Assembly: GCF_027923225.1 (NCBI RefSeq)
Contig: NZ_BSDI01000052.1
Location: 39,110-103,109 of the forward strand
Reading direction: 5' to 3'
Length of the DNA: 64,000 bases
From: Phytohabitans aurantiacus
GTDB lineage: Bacteria > Actinomycetota > Actinomycetes > Mycobacteriales > Micromonosporaceae
Part shown: positions 48,212 to 56,465 of the stretch, piece by piece
How positions within the stretch are numbered: position 1 is the stretch's first letter
How the letters are laid out: every line of letters begins with the position of its first letter
Position numbers and translations under genes: made by a program
Notes under the pieces: model-generated
What the model was told of the DNA's origin: nothing
Database searches by the model: none
Seen by the model: the letters and a program-made list of their open reading frames with translations, nothing else

Positions 48212-48925
48212 CGCAGGCGTAGTCGCAGGCTCGCTTTTGGGCGCCCCGGTGCGCTCATATGCCCCGGTCCGCGTCACCTGCGGACCGCATGCTCCCGCGG
48301 GCACCGCGCGAGCCGGCGGCTCGCAAGCGCTCGCCGAAACCCCCGGCCCACGCTGCCAGCACCGCCCGCCAAGCCCGACCCCAACCGACCCAGCAATATC
48401 CCGGAAGATGTCCCCTCAACCCGCCCCGGACCCAACAAAAACCCCGAACATGTCCCGACCCCGGCGCCCCGCCCCGACGTCCTGCGCCCCGCGCCGCGTG
48501 CCCGCGCTCTGGCGCCTGGCATCCCCGCCTGGCATCCCCGCCTGGCGTCCCCGCCTCTGGCATCCGCGTCCCGGGCCCCGCGCCGGGCGCCCGGCGGCGC
48601 GCGTCCCGCGCCCGGCGTCCGGCGGCGCGCGCCCCGGGCCCCGCGCCCCGCGTCTGGCGGCGCGCGTCCCGCGCCCGGCGTCCGGCGGCGCGCGTCCCGC
48701 GCCTGGCGTCGCGCATCTGTGACACGGGCGCCCCTGGCGTCCGCCGATCAAGGGCAATCGCATGGATCAAGGGCAAAAACACGCGGAAAGAGATCCAACC
48801 ACGTGCATTCGCCCTTGATCGGCGGGCGGCGGGAGGCGGGGAGGCGTGCGGAGCGGGGCGACACGCCGTCCCGGACGAGCACGACGCCAGCCGCAGGACG
48901 CCGGACGCGGCACAGCCGGAGATGC
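48212..48925. other. Gene-free spacer with GC-rich repeats
   Basis: 48480-48715 consists of degenerate tandem units such as GCGCGCGTCCCGCGCCCGGC and CGTCCGGCGGCGCGC. R element 8 follows at 48746. No coding region is supported. Confidence 0.7.
48746..48820 (+). repeat. R element copy 8 (75 bp)
   Basis: Forward orientation; outer box GATCAAGGGCAATCGCATG, core arm GATCAAGGGCAAAAACACG, loop GGAAAGAGATCCAACC, one A shorter than other copies. Confidence 0.9.
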
Positions 48926-50488
48926 TTAGGCGGGAAGGAGGTGGGTTACTTCGGGGGTGCCGGTTACCAGGGCACGGGCGCGCTCCTCGGCCTCGCGGTC
49001 GGCGCCGGTCAGGCGGCCGCCGTGCTGGCGGAGGTGCTCGTCCCAGGATGGCACCGTGTAGACCTCCACGAAGCGTCCCGCCACCGCACCGTCGCGGTAC
49101 AGGCCCCATCGGGTGGCGCCGGTTCGCTGGCGGGACCGCCGCACCGCACGCATCGCGGCCACGAAGTCGGTCTCGCGCTCGGGCGGGACCGCGTACGCCA
49201 CGCTCACGAGGATCGGGCCCGCGGCCGGGTCGGGGTCGAGTACCAGGTGTGGCTCGGGCCAGTAGATAGTGGGTTCGCGGTTGAGTCCCGCCACGTCCAT
49301 CAGCGGCCAGAGTCGCACGCTCACCGCGCCCGCGAGCATCACGATCGTCGCCACCACGTACGTCGTGACGAGGCCCTGCCAGTCGGCCAGCGCGCCCCAC
49401 AACAGCGCACCCAACGCCTGCCCGCCCGCGAACACGACCTGCCACACCGACAGCCCGCGCCCGCGTACCCAGTTTGGCAGGAAGAGCTGGAGTGCCGCGT
49501 TGACGCTGGACAGTACGGTCATCCAGGCCACGCCGGCGGGCAGCAGCACCAGTGTCACCACGAACGCGTTGCGCACGAGCCCCAGCACCAGCAGCGCCAC
49601 CCCGAAGGTCAGCCCAGCGGCGGCCAGCAGTTGGTTTGGCGTGAGGCGTTCCCGTACCCGAGGCAGAACCAGAGCGCCCACGACGGCGCCGACGCCCATC
49701 GCGCCGAGCAACATGCCATATCCGCCCGCCCCCAGCGCGAGCCGGCGGCTCGCGACCAGCGGCAACAGCGCCCATAGGGCGCTGCCCGGCAGCACGAACA
49801 GGCTGGCACGCAACAGGATGCGCCGCACGACCGGCGAGTGCCGCACGTACCGGCCACCCGCGCGCAGCGCCGCGGTGAATCGCTCGGGGGCGCCCGCGGG
49901 CCCGTCGACGGGGCGCCGCCACCGCAACAGCACCAGCCCGAACACGAGGAACGACAGCGCGTTCAGCCCGAAGACCGCCGCCACGCCGACGCCAGCCACC
50001 AGTACGCCCGCGATCGCCGGGCCGACCGAGCGGGCCAGGTTGATGCTGATCGAGCCGAGCGCGGAGGCGGCCGGGAGCTGCGGCCGCGGTACGAGCTCCG
50101 GGATGATCGCCTGCCATGCCGGCAGCGTCAGCGCCTGCCCGACTCCCAGCGCGAACGTCAGCGTCAGCAGCAGCGCCGGCGGCATCTTGTCGGCGGCGGT
50201 CAGCGCGGTGAGCAGCGCGCCCACCCCTACCAGGAATCCCTGGACCGCGATCAGCAGCCGCCGCCGGTCGAACGTGTCGGCCAGCGCGCCCGAAGGCAGT
50301 GCCAGCAGCAGTACGGGCAGCATGCTCGCGGTCTGCACGAGCGCCACGAGCGCCGAGGAGTCGCGCTGCTCGACCAGCAGCCACTGCGCCCCGACGGTCT
50401 GCATCCAGGTGCCGATGTTGCTCGCCAGTACGGCGATCCACAGGCTGCGGAAGGCCGCGATCCGCAAGGGCGCCCAGGTAGAGGTCAC
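48926..50488 (-). CDS. MFS transporter with C-terminal ABM-like domain
   Basis: 520 residues. Residues 1-410 or so form a 12-helix MFS_3/EntS-type exporter (LPSGALADTFDRRRLLIAVQ between helices 2 and 3; QALTLPAWQAIIPELV). A soluble tail of about 100 residues follows (ILVSVAYAVPPERETDFVAAMRAVRRSRQRTGATRWGLYRD... VPSWDEHLRQH) resembling an antibiotic-biosynthesis-monooxygenase-like ferredoxin fold. Probably exports a small hydrophobic compound; substrate unknown. Confidence 0.85.
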   Translation of the reverse strand: MTSTWAPLRIAAFRSLWIAVLASNIGTWMQTVGAQWLLVEQRDSSALVALVQTASMLPVLLLALPSGALADTFDRRRLLIAVQGFLVGVGALLTALTAADKMPPALLLTLTFALGVGQALTLPAWQAIIPELVPRPQLPAASALGSISINLARSVGPAIAGVLVAGVGVAAVFGLNALSFLVFGLVLLRWRRPVDGPAGAPERFTAALRAGGRYVRHSPVVRRILLRASLFVLPGSALWALLPLVASRRLALGAGGYGMLLGAMGVGAVVGALVLPRVRERLTPNQLLAAAGLTFGVALLVLGLVRNAFVVTLVLLPAGVAWMTVLSSVNAALQLFLPNWVRGRGLSVWQVVFAGGQALGALLWGALADWQGLVTTYVVATIVMLAGAVSVRLWPLMDVAGLNREPTIYWPEPHLVLDPDPAAGPILVSVAYAVPPERETDFVAAMRAVRRSRQRTGATRWGLYRDGAVAGRFVEVYTVPSWDEHLRQHGGRLTGADREAEERARALVTGTPEVTHLLPA

Positions 50489-50509
50489 TCCGGGGACGCT
50501 ACCGGTCTT

Positions 50510-50962
50510 TCACAGGTCTAGGACGCCGACAGTCTGGCCGCCACTCTCCTCGCCTGTCGGCCGGAAACCCAGCTTCAGGTAGAACTCCTCCGGTCCTCCG
50601 GCTCGCGGTTCCCAGGTCACGTACGCCTGAGTGCCGCCGCGAGCACGGATCTCCGCGCACACCGCCTCGACGGCGAACCGGCCGTAGCCCTTCCCCTGCG
50701 CGTCGGCGGCGATGTTCAGCCGCCAGAGACCGGAACGCAGGTCGGCCTCGGGCTCGGAGCCCCACGGTATGTCCAGGAAGGCCATGAGAAAGCCAACGAG
50801 CCGGTCGCCGTCGTAGATCAGTCGCGGCCAGGCGTACTCGGGGAAGATGTACGCCTCGGCCAGCGACTTGACCACCGGCGCGACGAGATCGTCCTGGTCC
50901 GGGCGCACGGACAGCTCCAGAGCCGCCTCGTAGTTCTTCGGGGTGACCGCCTCAAGCCGCAT
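50510..50962 (-). CDS. GNAT acetyltransferase (BltD/PaiA-like)
   Basis: 150 residues from the ATG at 50962. Acetyl-CoA site NIAADAQGKGYGRFAVEAV; N-terminal MRLEAVTPKNYEAALELSV and PRLIYDGDRLVGFLMAFLD resemble diamine/spermidine N-acetyltransferases. It follows the MFS gene start tail to head with a short gap. Substrate not certain. Confidence 0.82.
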   Translation of the reverse strand: MRLEAVTPKNYEAALELSVRPDQDDLVAPVVKSLAEAYIFPEYAWPRLIYDGDRLVGFLMAFLDIPWGSEPEADLRSGLWRLNIAADAQGKGYGRFAVEAVCAEIRARGGTQAYVTWEPRAGGPEEFYLKLGFRPTGEESGGQTVGVLDL

Positions 50963-51099
50963 GCGCCGGACCCTAGCGCGGTGACACACCCCCAGAACAA
51001 CGAGATTCTGAGCTCTCGGTCCTGCGCCCGCGTCGCTGAGCCTGGCCCGATCAACGGCACGCGCATCGCGCCGGGCACGGCGCCACGCCGCTTTCCGCC

Positions 51100-51175
51100 G
51101 ATCAAGGGCGAATGCACGTGCTTCGATCTCTTTTCCGCGTGCATCTGCCCTTGATCGACGCGGATGGCCTTGATC
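51100..51175 (-). repeat. R element copy 9 (76 bp)
   Basis: Reverse orientation; arm GATCAAGGGCGAATGCACG, loop TTCGATCTCTTTTCC, outer box GGCCTTGATC at the right end. Confidence 0.9.
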
Positions 51176-51258
51176 GACGCGCAGGGCGCAGCGCGCGGCG
51201 CGCGGCGTGCAGGGCGCAGGGCGCAGCGCGCAGGGCGCAGCGGCGCGCCGCTTCCGTC

Positions 51259-51333
51259 GATCAAGGGCGAATGCACGTGGTTGGATCTCTTTCCGCGTGC
51301 ATCTGCCCTTGATCGACGCGGATGGCCTTGATC
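51259..51333 (-). repeat. R element copy 10 (75 bp)
   Basis: Reverse orientation, 159 bp from copy 9 and nearly identical to it (loop one T shorter), so the two could be a local duplication. Confidence 0.9.
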
Positions 51334-51383
51334 GGCGCGCGGCGCGCAGCGCGCGGCGCGCAGGGCGCGGGGGCGCGTCGTTG

Positions 51384-51911
51384 CTAGTAGGTGGGGGCGG
51401 GGTCGGTGCGCAGGCGGCTGTAGAGGTAGCCGTCGCGCCATTGCCCGGCGCGGAACTCGCACGCCCGCACCACGCCCTCGAGCTGGAAGCCGGCCTTGAC
51501 CAGGGACTTCTGCTCGGCGGCGTTTTCCGGGTGGGTGCCGGCCTGGACGCGCTGCACGACCGTGTGCTCGAAGAGGTAGTCCGTCAGCATCGCCTGCGCC
51601 CGCCAGCCTATGCCCTGCCCCCGCCACTCGGGCAGCAGCGCGATTCCGATCTCGTAGTGCCTGCCCGCGGCGCCGTACTGGCCAGCGGAGTAACTGACGA
51701 GCCCCGCCGCTGACTCGCCGTCGACCTCCACGATGAGGCGGCCGTCCTCGTCGCCGAGGTAGCCGTCGGTGGCGAACCGGCGGGCCGGCGCCTGCGCGTC
51801 GCGAAACCCGGCCCAGTCCAGGCCGATGAGGCCCGGCTCGGTCAGGAACCGTCGGAACATTGCCAGATCGTCCTCGGTGACTGGACGCAGCCGGACGGAG
51901 TGATCAGTCAT
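51384..51911 (-). CDS. GNAT acetyltransferase (RimJ/RimL-like)
   Basis: 175 residues. RLRPVTEDDLAMFRRFLTEP at the N-terminus, the acetyl-CoA loop LLPEWRGQGIGWRAQAML, then EHTVVQRVQAGTHPENAAEQKSLVKAGFQLEG as in RimJ/RimL-type acetyltransferases. Followed on its 5' side by P element 4. Substrate unknown. Confidence 0.87.
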   Translation of the reverse strand: MTDHSVRLRPVTEDDLAMFRRFLTEPGLIGLDWAGFRDAQAPARRFATDGYLGDEDGRLIVEVDGESAAGLVSYSAGQYGAAGRHYEIGIALLPEWRGQGIGWRAQAMLTDYLFEHTVVQRVQAGTHPENAAEQKSLVKAGFQLEGVVRACEFRAGQWRDGYLYSRLRTDPAPTY

Positions 51912-51929
51912 CCCGAAACTCTAGGCCCG

Positions 51930-51981
51930 TGATCAGGGCGTCCCTCAAGTCGCTCTAGCGGCTTGAGGGACGCCCTGATCA
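51930..51981. repeat. P element 4 (52-bp TGATCA palindrome)
   Basis: TGATCAGGGCGTCCCTCAAG arms around a GCTCTAGC centre with one mismatch. The terminal TGA of its minus strand (51981-51979) is the stop codon of the HxlR gene. Confidence 0.9.
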
Positions 51982-52455
51982 CGAGGGGCGGCGCCGGGCG
52001 CCGGGGCCGGGGGCGCTGGCGACCTCGCGGGGCTTGAGGGCGTCGTGGCCGTGGGAGCAGCGCATCACGGGCGACACCTCGCCGCCGCAGTCCCGGTGCA
52101 CCATGGCGACCGGCGGCCCTTCGGGATCGGCCAGGTATCGGTTGCCCCACTCGCTGAGAGCGACGAGCAGCGGGTACAGGTCGAGGCCCTTCTCGGTGAG
52201 GCGGTACTCGTGGCGGACGCGGGCGCCCGGCTCACGGTAGGGCTCGCGGCGCAGCACACCGTGCTCGACGAGCATGGCGAGGCGGTTGGCGAGGACCTGC
52301 CGGGAGATGCCGGTGCGTTCACGCATGTCGTCGAAGCGCCGGATGCCCGCGAAGATGTCGCGCAGCACCACGAACGTCCATCTCTCGCCAAGGATCTCCA
52401 TCCCGCGGGCGATGGTGCAGTTGTCGATGGACCAGTCGAGTGCTGTAGGTCTCAC
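51979..52455 (-). CDS. HxlR-family transcriptional regulator
   Basis: 158 residues from a GTG at 52455. Winged-helix HTH of the HxlR type: NCTIARGMEILGERWTFVVLRDIFAGIRRFDDM, ISRQVLANRLAMLVEHGVL, YRLTEKGLDLYPLLVALSEWGNRY, and a CGGEV...CSHGH C-terminal Cys/His pair. Divergent from the thioesterase with a dyad operator between. Its stop codon lies in P element 4. Confidence 0.92.
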   Translation of the reverse strand: MRPTALDWSIDNCTIARGMEILGERWTFVVLRDIFAGIRRFDDMRERTGISRQVLANRLAMLVEHGVLRREPYREPGARVRHEYRLTEKGLDLYPLLVALSEWGNRYLADPEGPPVAMVHRDCGGEVSPVMRCSHGHDALKPREVASAPGPGARRRPS

Positions 52456-52464
52456 TCCACCCAG

Positions 52465-52489
52465 GCTAAGTCTGATTGACAGACCTAGC
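52465..52489. promoter_or_regulatory. Probable HxlR operator
   Basis: Inverted repeat GCTAAGTCTG and CAGACCTAGC (9 of 10 positions complementary) around a 5-bp spacer, centred in the 56-bp gap between the HxlR and thioesterase starts. It includes TTGACA (52477-52482), a possible -35, so repressor binding would block transcription. Confidence 0.65.
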
Positions 52490-52511
52490 AAGCTGCTGCG
52501 AGGCTGCGTCC

Positions 52512-53024
52512 ATGAGTCAGACTCAGACCGCCGAGCGCAGCCGCACCTTCACCTGGCAGGACCCGATGGCCAACGCCGCCCACGTGGGGCAGCGCAGCGG
52601 CCTGGAGCTGATCCGGGCGATGATCGACGGTGAGCTGGCCGCCCCGCCGGTCATGCACCTGCTCGACATGAGCCGCATGGAGGCCGACAAGGGGCGGGTC
52701 GTCGTCGAGATGATGCCGCAGGAGTTCCACTACAACCCGCTGGGCACGGTGCACGGCGGCATGCTCTCCACGCTGCTCGACACGGCGGCCGGGTGCGCGG
52801 TGCACACCACGCTGCCCGCCGGCGTGGGGTACACGTCGCTGGACCTCAGCGTGAAGTTCCTGCGTCCGGTCACGATCGCGTCGGGTTTGCTGCGCTGCGA
52901 GGGCACTGTGCTGTCGGCCGGGCGGCGGACCGCGCTCGCGGAGGCCCGCCTCACCGATGAGAAGGGCCGCCTCGTCGCGCACGCCACGTCGAGCTGCCTC
53001 ATCTTCGACGCCACGACCCCATGA
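52512..53024 (+). CDS. PaaI-family hotdog thioesterase
   Basis: 170 residues. Hotdog-fold motif FHYNPLGTVHGGMLSTLLDTAAGCAVHTTLP with the PaaI/YbgC catalytic-region HGG, then SLDLSVKFLRPV. Hydrolyses acyl-CoA thioesters, possibly phenylacetyl-CoA-like or exported products. Controlled by the divergent HxlR regulator by inference. Its TGA stop is the first three bases of P element 5. Confidence 0.9.
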   Translation: MSQTQTAERSRTFTWQDPMANAAHVGQRSGLELIRAMIDGELAAPPVMHLLDMSRMEADKGRVVVEMMPQEFHYNPLGTVHGGMLSTLLDTAAGCAVHTTLPAGVGYTSLDLSVKFLRPVTIASGLLRCEGTVLSAGRRTALAEARLTDEKGRLVAHATSSCLIFDATTP

Positions 53025-53073
53025 TCAGGGCGTCCCTGAAGTCGTTCTAACGACTTGAGGGACGCCCTGATCA
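53022..53073. repeat. P element 5 (52-bp TGATCA palindrome)
   Basis: TGATCAGGGCGTCCCTGAAG left arm and right arm with one mismatch, centre CGTTCTAACG. Lies between the convergent thioesterase and urtE and supplies the thioesterase stop codon. Confidence 0.9.
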
Positions 53074-53076
53074 CGC

Positions 53077-53769
53077 TTAGACGGCTAGGGCTTCGCGGAC
53101 TGCTTGCTGGGCGGAGTCGCCGCCGGCGCCTGATGATGTGACGCGGCCGGATTCGAGTACGTAGTAGTGGCTGGCCGCGCGCAACGCGAAGCCGACGTGT
53201 TGCTCGACCAGGAGCACGGACAGGCCGCCCCGCTGGGTCAGGCCGAGGATCGTGTGCTCGATCTCGGCGACCACCGACGGCTGGATGCCCTCGGTGGGCT
53301 CGTCGAGCAGCAGCAGCTTCGGCGACGTGATCAGCGCACGCGCGATCGCCAACTGCTGCCGCTGGCCGCCAGACAGCAGCCCTGCCCGTCGGTTCAGCAG
53401 TGCGCGCAGCGCCGGGAACAGGTCCAGCGCCTCCCCCATGGCCGCGCGGCCTCCCGGGCGCGAGTCGGCGATGAGCTGCAGGTTCTCCGCCGTCGTCAGG
53501 TGCGGGAAGCACTGCTGGCCCTGCGGCACGTACGCCATTCCGCGCGCCACACGCTCGTGCGGCGCCAGCTTGGTGATGTCTTCCCCGGCGAGCCGGATCA
53601 CGCCGCGCGCCGGCCGGAGCAGGCCGATCGCGGCGCGCAGCAGCGTGCTCTTGCCCGCGCCGTTGTGGCCCATGACGGCGGCCACCCCATCGGCGGGTAC
53701 CGAGGCGGAGACGCCGTGCAGCACCGTGCTGCGGCCATACCCGACGTGTACGTCGTCGAACTCAAGCAT
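53077..53769 (-). CDS. urtE: Urea ABC transporter ATP-binding protein UrtE
   Basis: LivF-type ATPase of 230 residues: Walker A GHNGAGKST, signature LSGGQRQQLAIARAL, Walker B LLLLDEPTEGIQPSVVAEIE (the IQPS motif is typical of UrtE), H-loop LVEQHVGFAL. Last gene of urtABCDE; its ATG lies 8 bp inside urtD. Confidence 0.93.
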   Translation of the reverse strand: MLEFDDVHVGYGRSTVLHGVSASVPADGVAAVMGHNGAGKSTLLRAAIGLLRPARGVIRLAGEDITKLAPHERVARGMAYVPQGQQCFPHLTTAENLQLIADSRPGGRAAMGEALDLFPALRALLNRRAGLLSGGQRQQLAIARALITSPKLLLLDEPTEGIQPSVVAEIEHTILGLTQRGGLSVLLVEQHVGFALRAASHYYVLESGRVTSSGAGGDSAQQAVREALAV

Positions 53770-54499
53770 CGCGCGTCCCCTGACCCAGGTACACCTCTTG
53801 CACCTTGGGGTCGGCCTGCACCTGGGCGACCGACCCCTCGCTGAGCACCTTGCCCGCGTGCAGCACCGTCACGGTGCGGGCGAAGCTGCGCATGAAGTCC
53901 ATGTCGTGCTCGATGACCACGACGGTGCGGTCGCGGCTGACGACGCCGAGCAGCGCGCCGGTGGCGTCGCGCTCGTCGTGGCTCATGCCGGCGACGGGCT
54001 CGTCGAGCAGCAGCAGCCGCACGTCCTGCACCAGCAGCATGCCGATCTCCAGCCACTGCTTCTGCCCGTGGGCGAGCGTGCCGGCGAGCTGGTCCCGCTG
54101 GGCGGTGAGGTTGATGGTCTCCAGCGCCTCCGAAACCACGGTGGGCACCGATGTGCGGCGCCGCAACAACGACCACGGACTCCGGCCGGCGCCGGCCGCG
54201 ATGTCGAGGTTCTGCAACACGGTCAGTTCCTCGAACACCGTGGCGGTCTGGAAGGTACGCCCGACGCCCATGCGGGCGATCTGGTGCACCGGCCGGCCCA
54301 GCAGCTCGGCGTCTCCGAAGTGGACGGAGCCGGATGCCTTGACCAGACCGGTGACCGCGTCGACGAGCGTGGTCTTTCCGGCACCGTTCGGTCCTATGAG
54401 GAACCGGATGTCGCCGGGCGCCACATCGAGGTCGACGCCGTCCACGGCTTTGAACCCGTCGAACGAGACCCGGAGGTCGCGAATCCGTAGACCACTCAA
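53762..54499 (-). CDS. urtD: Urea ABC transporter ATP-binding protein UrtD
   Basis: LivG-type ATPase of 245 residues. TTG start at 54499, 5 nt after AGGAGG and overlapping the urtC stop (TTGA). Walker A GPNGAGKTT, the UrtD-type signature LAHGQKQWLEIGMLL in place of LSGGQ, Walker B LLLLDEPVAGMS, H-loop VIEHDMDFM. Confidence 0.93.
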   Translation of the reverse strand: MSGLRIRDLRVSFDGFKAVDGVDLDVAPGDIRFLIGPNGAGKTTLVDAVTGLVKASGSVHFGDAELLGRPVHQIARMGVGRTFQTATVFEELTVLQNLDIAAGAGRSPWSLLRRRTSVPTVVSEALETINLTAQRDQLAGTLAHGQKQWLEIGMLLVQDVRLLLLDEPVAGMSHDERDATGALLGVVSRDRTVVVIEHDMDFMRSFARTVTVLHAGKVLSEGSVAQVQADPKVQEVYLGQGTRDA

Positions 54500-55581
54500 G
54501 GGGACCTCCTGCGAAGCAGCACGCGTGCCGACGCCAGGCCGCCCGGCAGGAAGGCCACTACCAGGACGAAGAGCAACCCTTGCAGGTACGTCCACGCGGC
54601 CGGGAACTCCTCGGACAGTGTGGTGCGCGCCCATGCCACCGCGACCGCACCGATCACCGGGCCGAGCAGGGTGGCACGCCCACCGACGGCGACCCCGATG
54701 ACGAACTCGATCGACGGCACGATGCCGATCAGCGCCGGGTTGATGATTCCGACCGCCGGCACGAAAAGCGCACCGGCGAGGCCGGCCATGCCGGCGGCGA
54801 CCACGTACGCGACGAGCTTGACGTTGGCCGGGTTGTACCCGAGGAAGCGCACCCGCTCCTCGCTGTCGCGGACGGCGACGAGCAGCTCGCCGTACCGGGA
54901 CCTGATGAGCTGCCTCGCTATCAGCAGCAGCGCAAGCAGGCTGGCGGCGACGATGAAATACACCATCCGCTGGTTGACGGGGTCGTCCAGGTCGTATCCG
55001 AAGAAGCCCTGGAAGTCGGTGAGCCCGTTGGTGCCGCCGGTCGTGCCCTGCTGTCCAATGAGGAAGATGGCAAGCGCGGCGGCGAGCGCCTGGCTCAGGA
55101 TCGCGAAGTACGCGCCGCGCACCCGGCGCCGGAAGACCAGCGAGCCGAGCAGGAAAGCCACCAGCATCGGCAGGAGAACCGTTGCGGGCAGGGCGAAGTA
55201 CGGGCTGCGGAACGGCGCCCACCACCAGGGAAGCGCGTCGAGTTGGCCGTACAGCAGCATGAAGTCGGGCATCTGGCCCGGACCCGCGTCCGCGAGCTTC
55301 ATGTGCATGGCCATCGCGTAGCCACCGAGCCCGAAGAACACGCCCTGCCCGAGGGTGAGCAGCCCGCCGCGTCCCCACGCGAGCCCGATGCCGACCGCCA
55401 CCATGGCGATGCACAGGTACTTGGCGAGCAGGCTGAGCCGGAAGTCAGAGAGTGCGACCGGCGCGACCGCGAAAAGCACCACCGCGCCGACGGCGAGGCC
55501 GACGCCCGGCCCTCTCAAGACAAAGCGACGCCGCGGAGCCACCGGCGGCGCCGACACAGGTCTTTCTACAGTAGACGTCAC
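54496..55581 (-). CDS. urtC: Urea ABC transporter permease UrtC
   Basis: LivM-type permease of 361 residues. GTG at 55581 is preferred because it overlaps the urtB stop (GTGA) and follows GAGGAG; the frame is open further upstream. About ten membrane helices, GGLLTLGQGVFFGLGGYAMAMHM near the N-terminus, GTNGLTDFQGFFGYD after the central helices, and the ATPase-contact loop LVAVRDSEERVRFLGYNPANVKL. Confidence 0.93.
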   Translation of the reverse strand: MTSTVERPVSAPPVAPRRRFVLRGPGVGLAVGAVVLFAVAPVALSDFRLSLLAKYLCIAMVAVGIGLAWGRGGLLTLGQGVFFGLGGYAMAMHMKLADAGPGQMPDFMLLYGQLDALPWWWAPFRSPYFALPATVLLPMLVAFLLGSLVFRRRVRGAYFAILSQALAAALAIFLIGQQGTTGGTNGLTDFQGFFGYDLDDPVNQRMVYFIVAASLLALLLIARQLIRSRYGELLVAVRDSEERVRFLGYNPANVKLVAYVVAAGMAGLAGALFVPAVGIINPALIGIVPSIEFVIGVAVGGRATLLGPVIGAVAVAWARTTLSEEFPAAWTYLQGLLFVLVVAFLPGGLASARVLLRRRSP

Positions 55582-56465
55582 GCCATGCTCCTCGTTCGCA
55601 GGGTGAACAGGCCCTGGGGCCGCCACTGGAGGAACGCCACGATCGCGACGAACACGAGCACCTTCGCGACGCTGACCGTGGTGGAGTACTCGATGAGGGA
55701 CTGCAGTGTCCCGAGCGCGAACGCGACGATCACGCTGCCCTTCAGGTGCCCGATCCCACCGGCCACGACCACCAGGAACGCGTCGATGATGACGTTGGTG
55801 CCCATGGTCGGTCCGATCGGGCCGAGCAGGGTCAGCGCGACCCCGGCCACCCCGGCCAGCCCCGATCCGATGAAGAACGTGAGCCGGTCGACGCGCCCGG
55901 TGGGGATGCCGGACACGGCGGCGAGGTCGCGATTCTGCACGACGGCGCGGATGCGGCGGCCCAGCGACGTGAACCGCAGCACCAGCGTCAGCGCCACCAC
56001 GGCCAGCCCGGCGAGGCCGAGGATGAACAGCCGATTGTTCGAGAGCACCAGGTCGTCGGTGATCCGTACATTTCCGGTGAGCGCGTCGGGCGCTTTGGTC
56101 TGCACGTTCGGTGCGCCGAAGATGTCGCGGGCGGCCTGCTGCAGGATCAGCGAGACGCCCCAGGTCACCAGCAGCGTGTCCAGCGGCCGGGCGTACAGCC
56201 GCCGGATCAGCAGGAACTCGAGCAGGACGCCCATCGCGCCCGCAACAGCGAACGCGATGGGCAGGGCGATCAGCAGCGACCAGCCGGCGCCGGTGATGAC
56301 CTTCTGCAGGACGTACACGGTGTAGGCACCGGCCATGATGAACTCGCCGTGCGCCATGTTGATGACGCCCATCTGCCCGAACGTCAGGCTGAGGCCGAGC
56401 GCGATGAGCAGCAGTACCGCGCCGATGCTGACGCCCGTGAAGAGCTGGCTGACGATGACCGTCAT
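55578..56465 (-). CDS. urtB: Urea ABC transporter permease UrtB
   Basis: LivH-type permease of 295 residues; ATG at 56465 overlaps the urtA stop. Typical GLSLTFGQMGVINMAHGEFIMAGAY early segment, RALDTLLVTWG-like RPLDTLLVTWGVSLILQQAARDIFG, and the EAA-type loop VVQNRDLAAVSGIPTGRVDRLTF. Forms the channel with UrtC. Confidence 0.94.
   Translation of the reverse strand: MTVIVSQLFTGVSIGAVLLLIALGLSLTFGQMGVINMAHGEFIMAGAYTVYVLQKVITGAGWSLLIALPIAFAVAGAMGVLLEFLLIRRLYARPLDTLLVTWGVSLILQQAARDIFGAPNVQTKAPDALTGNVRITDDLVLSNNRLFILGLAGLAVVALTLVLRFTSLGRRIRAVVQNRDLAAVSGIPTGRVDRLTFFIGSGLAGVAGVALTLLGPIGPTMGTNVIIDAFLVVVAGGIGHLKGSVIVAFALGTLQSLIEYSTTVSVAKVLVFVAIVAFLQWRPQGLFTLRTRSMA

Larger units (their letters stand above)
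50963..51383. other. Spacer with two R elements
   Basis: Contains R elements 9 and 10 separated by tandem GGGCGCAG/CGCGCAG-type repeats (51183-51245), with more of the same after 51340. Nothing coding is seen. Confidence 0.7.
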
